Assembly: GCF_964355755.1 (NCBI RefSeq)
Contig: NC_092680.1
Span: 20,189,001 to 20,253,000 of the forward strand
Direction: 5' to 3'
Length of the DNA stretch: 64,000 nucleotides
Source of the DNA: Antedon mediterranea
Taxonomy: Eukaryota > Echinodermata > Crinoidea > Comatulida > Antedonidae
Below, piece by piece: positions 22,979 through 64,000 of the stretch. The notes beneath the pieces are model-generated. The model saw only the letters and a list, made by a program, of their open reading frames with translations. It had not been told where the DNA came from and did not search any database. Within the stretch, counting starts at the first letter, position 1. Each line of letters begins with the position of its first letter. The position numbers were made by a program, and so were the translations under genes.

Positions 22979-24971
22979 AGGTTTCGCAACCTTACGAATG
23001 AATAACGAATGATAACGAAAACGGATACGTGAAACTTTTGAGTTGATCCCCCATTTCATATTCGTAAAGCATATTCGTGTTGACGAATATCACCAGTCAT
23101 ATTCGTAACTACAAAACGAGTATAGTTTTTGATCTATTATGCACATTTTGCATTTGAATCAGGAATGATTCATGATTATAATATGTGACCCGATCTGGCA
23201 AAACCCTACTTTTGTCGGAAATATTCATTTTGTATTTTTTTATATATTTGGATTATTTTAATCATAAGCTTTGTAGTGGTGTTAATTTCATAAAAATTGA
23301 GTAAATATTTAAAAAGTTATTACATTTTAAAAACTTACAAATCATTCAATTAGTTTACGAGAAAATTGCGTTTGAAGTTTGCAATGAAATTCTTTTTGAT
23401 ACGCGCTGAAAACTCACTCCGTAGCAACGCGGTATTTTGGTCTAAGGCACAATGACGTCATACCAGGAAGTGTGTGCGATAATAGCAGCGTGCACATCAT
23501 AGTCAATTTGACTGATTTTAGACCCCGTTTTAACCTATTTAGTCACTCGAAGTAACTATTTTGCACCATTGAAAAGCAGCATTATAACGTCAAGCTTATT
23601 TTAACTGGTTTCGTAGGTGTTTACACTGGGCTGGCGTTAGTAGTAAACTAGCCCAGACAAGTTTGGCGCCTTGCAGAGTCACAACTTGCTAGCTACTAAC
23701 ATTGTATTGACGATTTAATACATTTATTTTTTTTATAACGTGGAACATCGCTGTAATGTTTGGACTTGAATCCAATGATTAAAAAAAAACATTTAATATG
23801 AATGGACTGGACAATAAATTAAATAAATAATTAAGAGCCGATTGGATATATAAAATGTATAAAGAAAACTATTATTGACAATAAAGCTAGGCCCAGTAGT
23901 AGTAGGCCTACAACCATAATAAAATTAAGGCCTAGCCCAAAAAAATATAGGAAATACAATTGAATTTATGACGTGAATTGTTTTTGACTTGTCTATGGAA
24001 TAAACAAATACAGGCTACAGCTATTGCAGAACACGCCGAACACTTTACTTTGAATATTAAAATCGTTTTTATTCCAATTTACGACATGCTGTGTGTAAAA
24101 TGAAAATAACCTCACAAAAATGTAAACAACTTTTTATTTCCGCGCGTAGAGCGTATAACATCTAGCGCGTTGACCAATAATGTTTGTTATTGCGATGATG
24201 CGCCATAGCAACACACGCAGTTCGCTGTTCTAGAAACTTCGAAGAACCGAATTTTCTGAAATTATGTCATAGTAAATCAAAGATTTCATTGGTTCCTTCT
24301 TTAAACTCCGCCCTAAAACTTCCATATTTGGAATTTCAAATGGATGAGCTTTATTTTGATGTGTGACCTTTCAACATTGTGCAGCGAACTGGCGATCAAA
24401 ATGTCGTCAAACTCGGCAACTTTCAACTGAATTTACGCACAATTTTAGCGGAGATCGTGAATAAATTGTTAGGCTTGAGGAAAATACATGTTTTTAAAAC
24501 TTTCTTTTTTCATAATTTTAAATAAATTTCGGGAGTTTAAATCAGGTAGACGTATTCTTAAATAGTGAAATATTTCGAAAATGCAAAAACATGTAATCTG
24601 CCAGGGTAGTCGAATTGGACGTATTTTGACTGATTACGTGAATTTTGAATTGCCGACAAAGAGAGGGTTTTGCGAGATCGGGTCACATATAATTATAGAT
24701 TTATTGAAAGTAATTCACTAAAATGCCAGGTCAATTTTGATAAATAGCAGTTTTTAAAGTCCTCACTCGCTTTGATGTTACGCTAGGCCTAGGCAGCCAA
24801 GCACCAAGCAACACGTACCTGCGCTTCGCTCAAATTTACCGCAGTCATATTTTGGATGGCGCCCTTAATATTTCATTGCCATGCGAAACAGATTTTTACT
24901 GGGGTACGAAAACGAACATGTGTGCGTGACGTATCCGTTTTCATTATCGTATTTGTAAGATTGCGAAACCT
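22979..24971. mobile_element. Outer inverted-repeat DNA element (TIR AGGTTTCGCAA)
   Basis: Left end AGGTTTCGCAACCTTACGAA and right end, read inverted, AGGTTTCGCAATCTTACAAA are diverged terminal repeats that continue for about 55 bp (both include GAAAACGGATACGT). The element is interrupted by another one at 23182-24690. It has no transposase frame and ends only 90 bp before MYT1 exon 1. Confidence 0.65.
23182..24690. mobile_element. Inner inverted-repeat element nested in the outer one
   Basis: Ends TATGTGACCCGATCTGGCAA and its near-inverse (TTGCGAGATCGGGTCACATA), about 1.5 kb apart, with TA at the borders. It sits wholly within the element at 22979-24971 and so inserted later. The interior shows no transposase frame. 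Confidence 0.7.
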
Positions 24972-25061
24972 CTAATTTTCGTTCAAATATAGTATGTGTG
25001 CGCTTTGTTAAAGTTGATCTTTAAATAATTTATTTTAAAAAAACGCTTGTTTGCCTTTCAG

Positions 25062-63627
<38,566 letters not shown>

Positions 63628-63882
63628 GTAAGCATACATATATTTTTTTAATTAAATATTGAATTTTTGTTATTAATATATACAATATTTCAATGTTAAT
63701 ATTACAGGGGTTTTTGACTAAATATCTCCAGCCCATATACAAACAGTTTCACTTTCTGGGTAATTAAATAAAACCTAAACAAATCCAGAGTTTTGAATTT
63801 ACAAACCCTCCACCCCACGTTCCTTTTTCACCTAAATCAGGGAGATTCCCATTTTACGAGGAAAGTTACTTCATGTAAGATC

Positions 63883-64000
63883 TAAAGCTCTGTCTACACT
63901 ATCAAACTTTATGTGACAAAAAAAAAATGATGTGCCCATATATGGATATGATGATGTCATACAACTACCATATTTGGATATATCACTACCATATTTGTGC
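63883..64000. mobile_element. MITE-A copy 8, cut by the window edge
   Basis: The left terminus TAAAGCTCTGTCTACACTAT and core are present; the right half lies beyond base 64000. Confidence 0.75.

Overview
The window is animal nuclear DNA: AT-rich, with spliced genes, GT-AG introns of many kilobases, and dense nested transposons. The two identifiable gene families (HMBOX1 and MYT1) are bilaterian. An invertebrate deuterostome, perhaps an echinoderm, is my guess from the overall look (frequent AGGCCTA words, DIRS-type element, repeat types); I cannot prove it from sequence alone.

Layout. (1) 2568-7966, minus strand: the 3' part of a gene for a single-pass membrane protein with an immunoglobulin domain. 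Its last exon is interrupted twice by inverted copies of one transposon family (2720-5497 and 5662-7513), each with its own 5-bp target duplication. Conceptually removing both leaves one open frame from Ig domain to stop. (2) 8734-10032: a short inverted-repeat element split by a 5'-truncated LINE. (3) 11439-15920, minus strand: a complete five-coding-exon HMBOX1-like homeobox gene (398 residues); its promoter and a non-coding first exon lie near 16.55-17.05 kb. (4) 16.2-25.0 kb: intergenic DNA with mobile elements, including a nested pair of inverted-repeat elements (22979-24971). (5) 25062 to the right edge, plus strand: the 5' two thirds or so of a MYT1/MYT1L/ST18-family gene. Ten coding exons join without a frame break into at least 706 residues: a basic Ser-Pro-rich N-terminus, CCHHC finger 1, a very long acidic exon, and CCHHC finger 2. 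The gene continues past base 64000.

The MYT1 introns are large and loaded. Intron 2 carries a damaged DIRS-type tyrosine-recombinase retrotransposon (about 31355-35805). Intron 3 carries a 4.1-kb foldback element (43631-47732) with arms containing tandem repeats and a decayed gene in the centre. Members of one MITE family (MITE-A) occur eight times in the window, two of them flanking MYT1 exon 4. A Harbinger-like MITE lies in the intron inside finger 2.

Functionally, HMBOX1 and MYT1 are both nuclear DNA-binding proteins, transcribed divergently from either side of the 17-25 kb interval. Nothing in the sequence shows that they act together. The most informative observations are the doubly interrupted but still open Ig exon, the foldback element with its captured gene module, two covarying hairpins before the DIRS element, and possible alternative first exons of MYT1.
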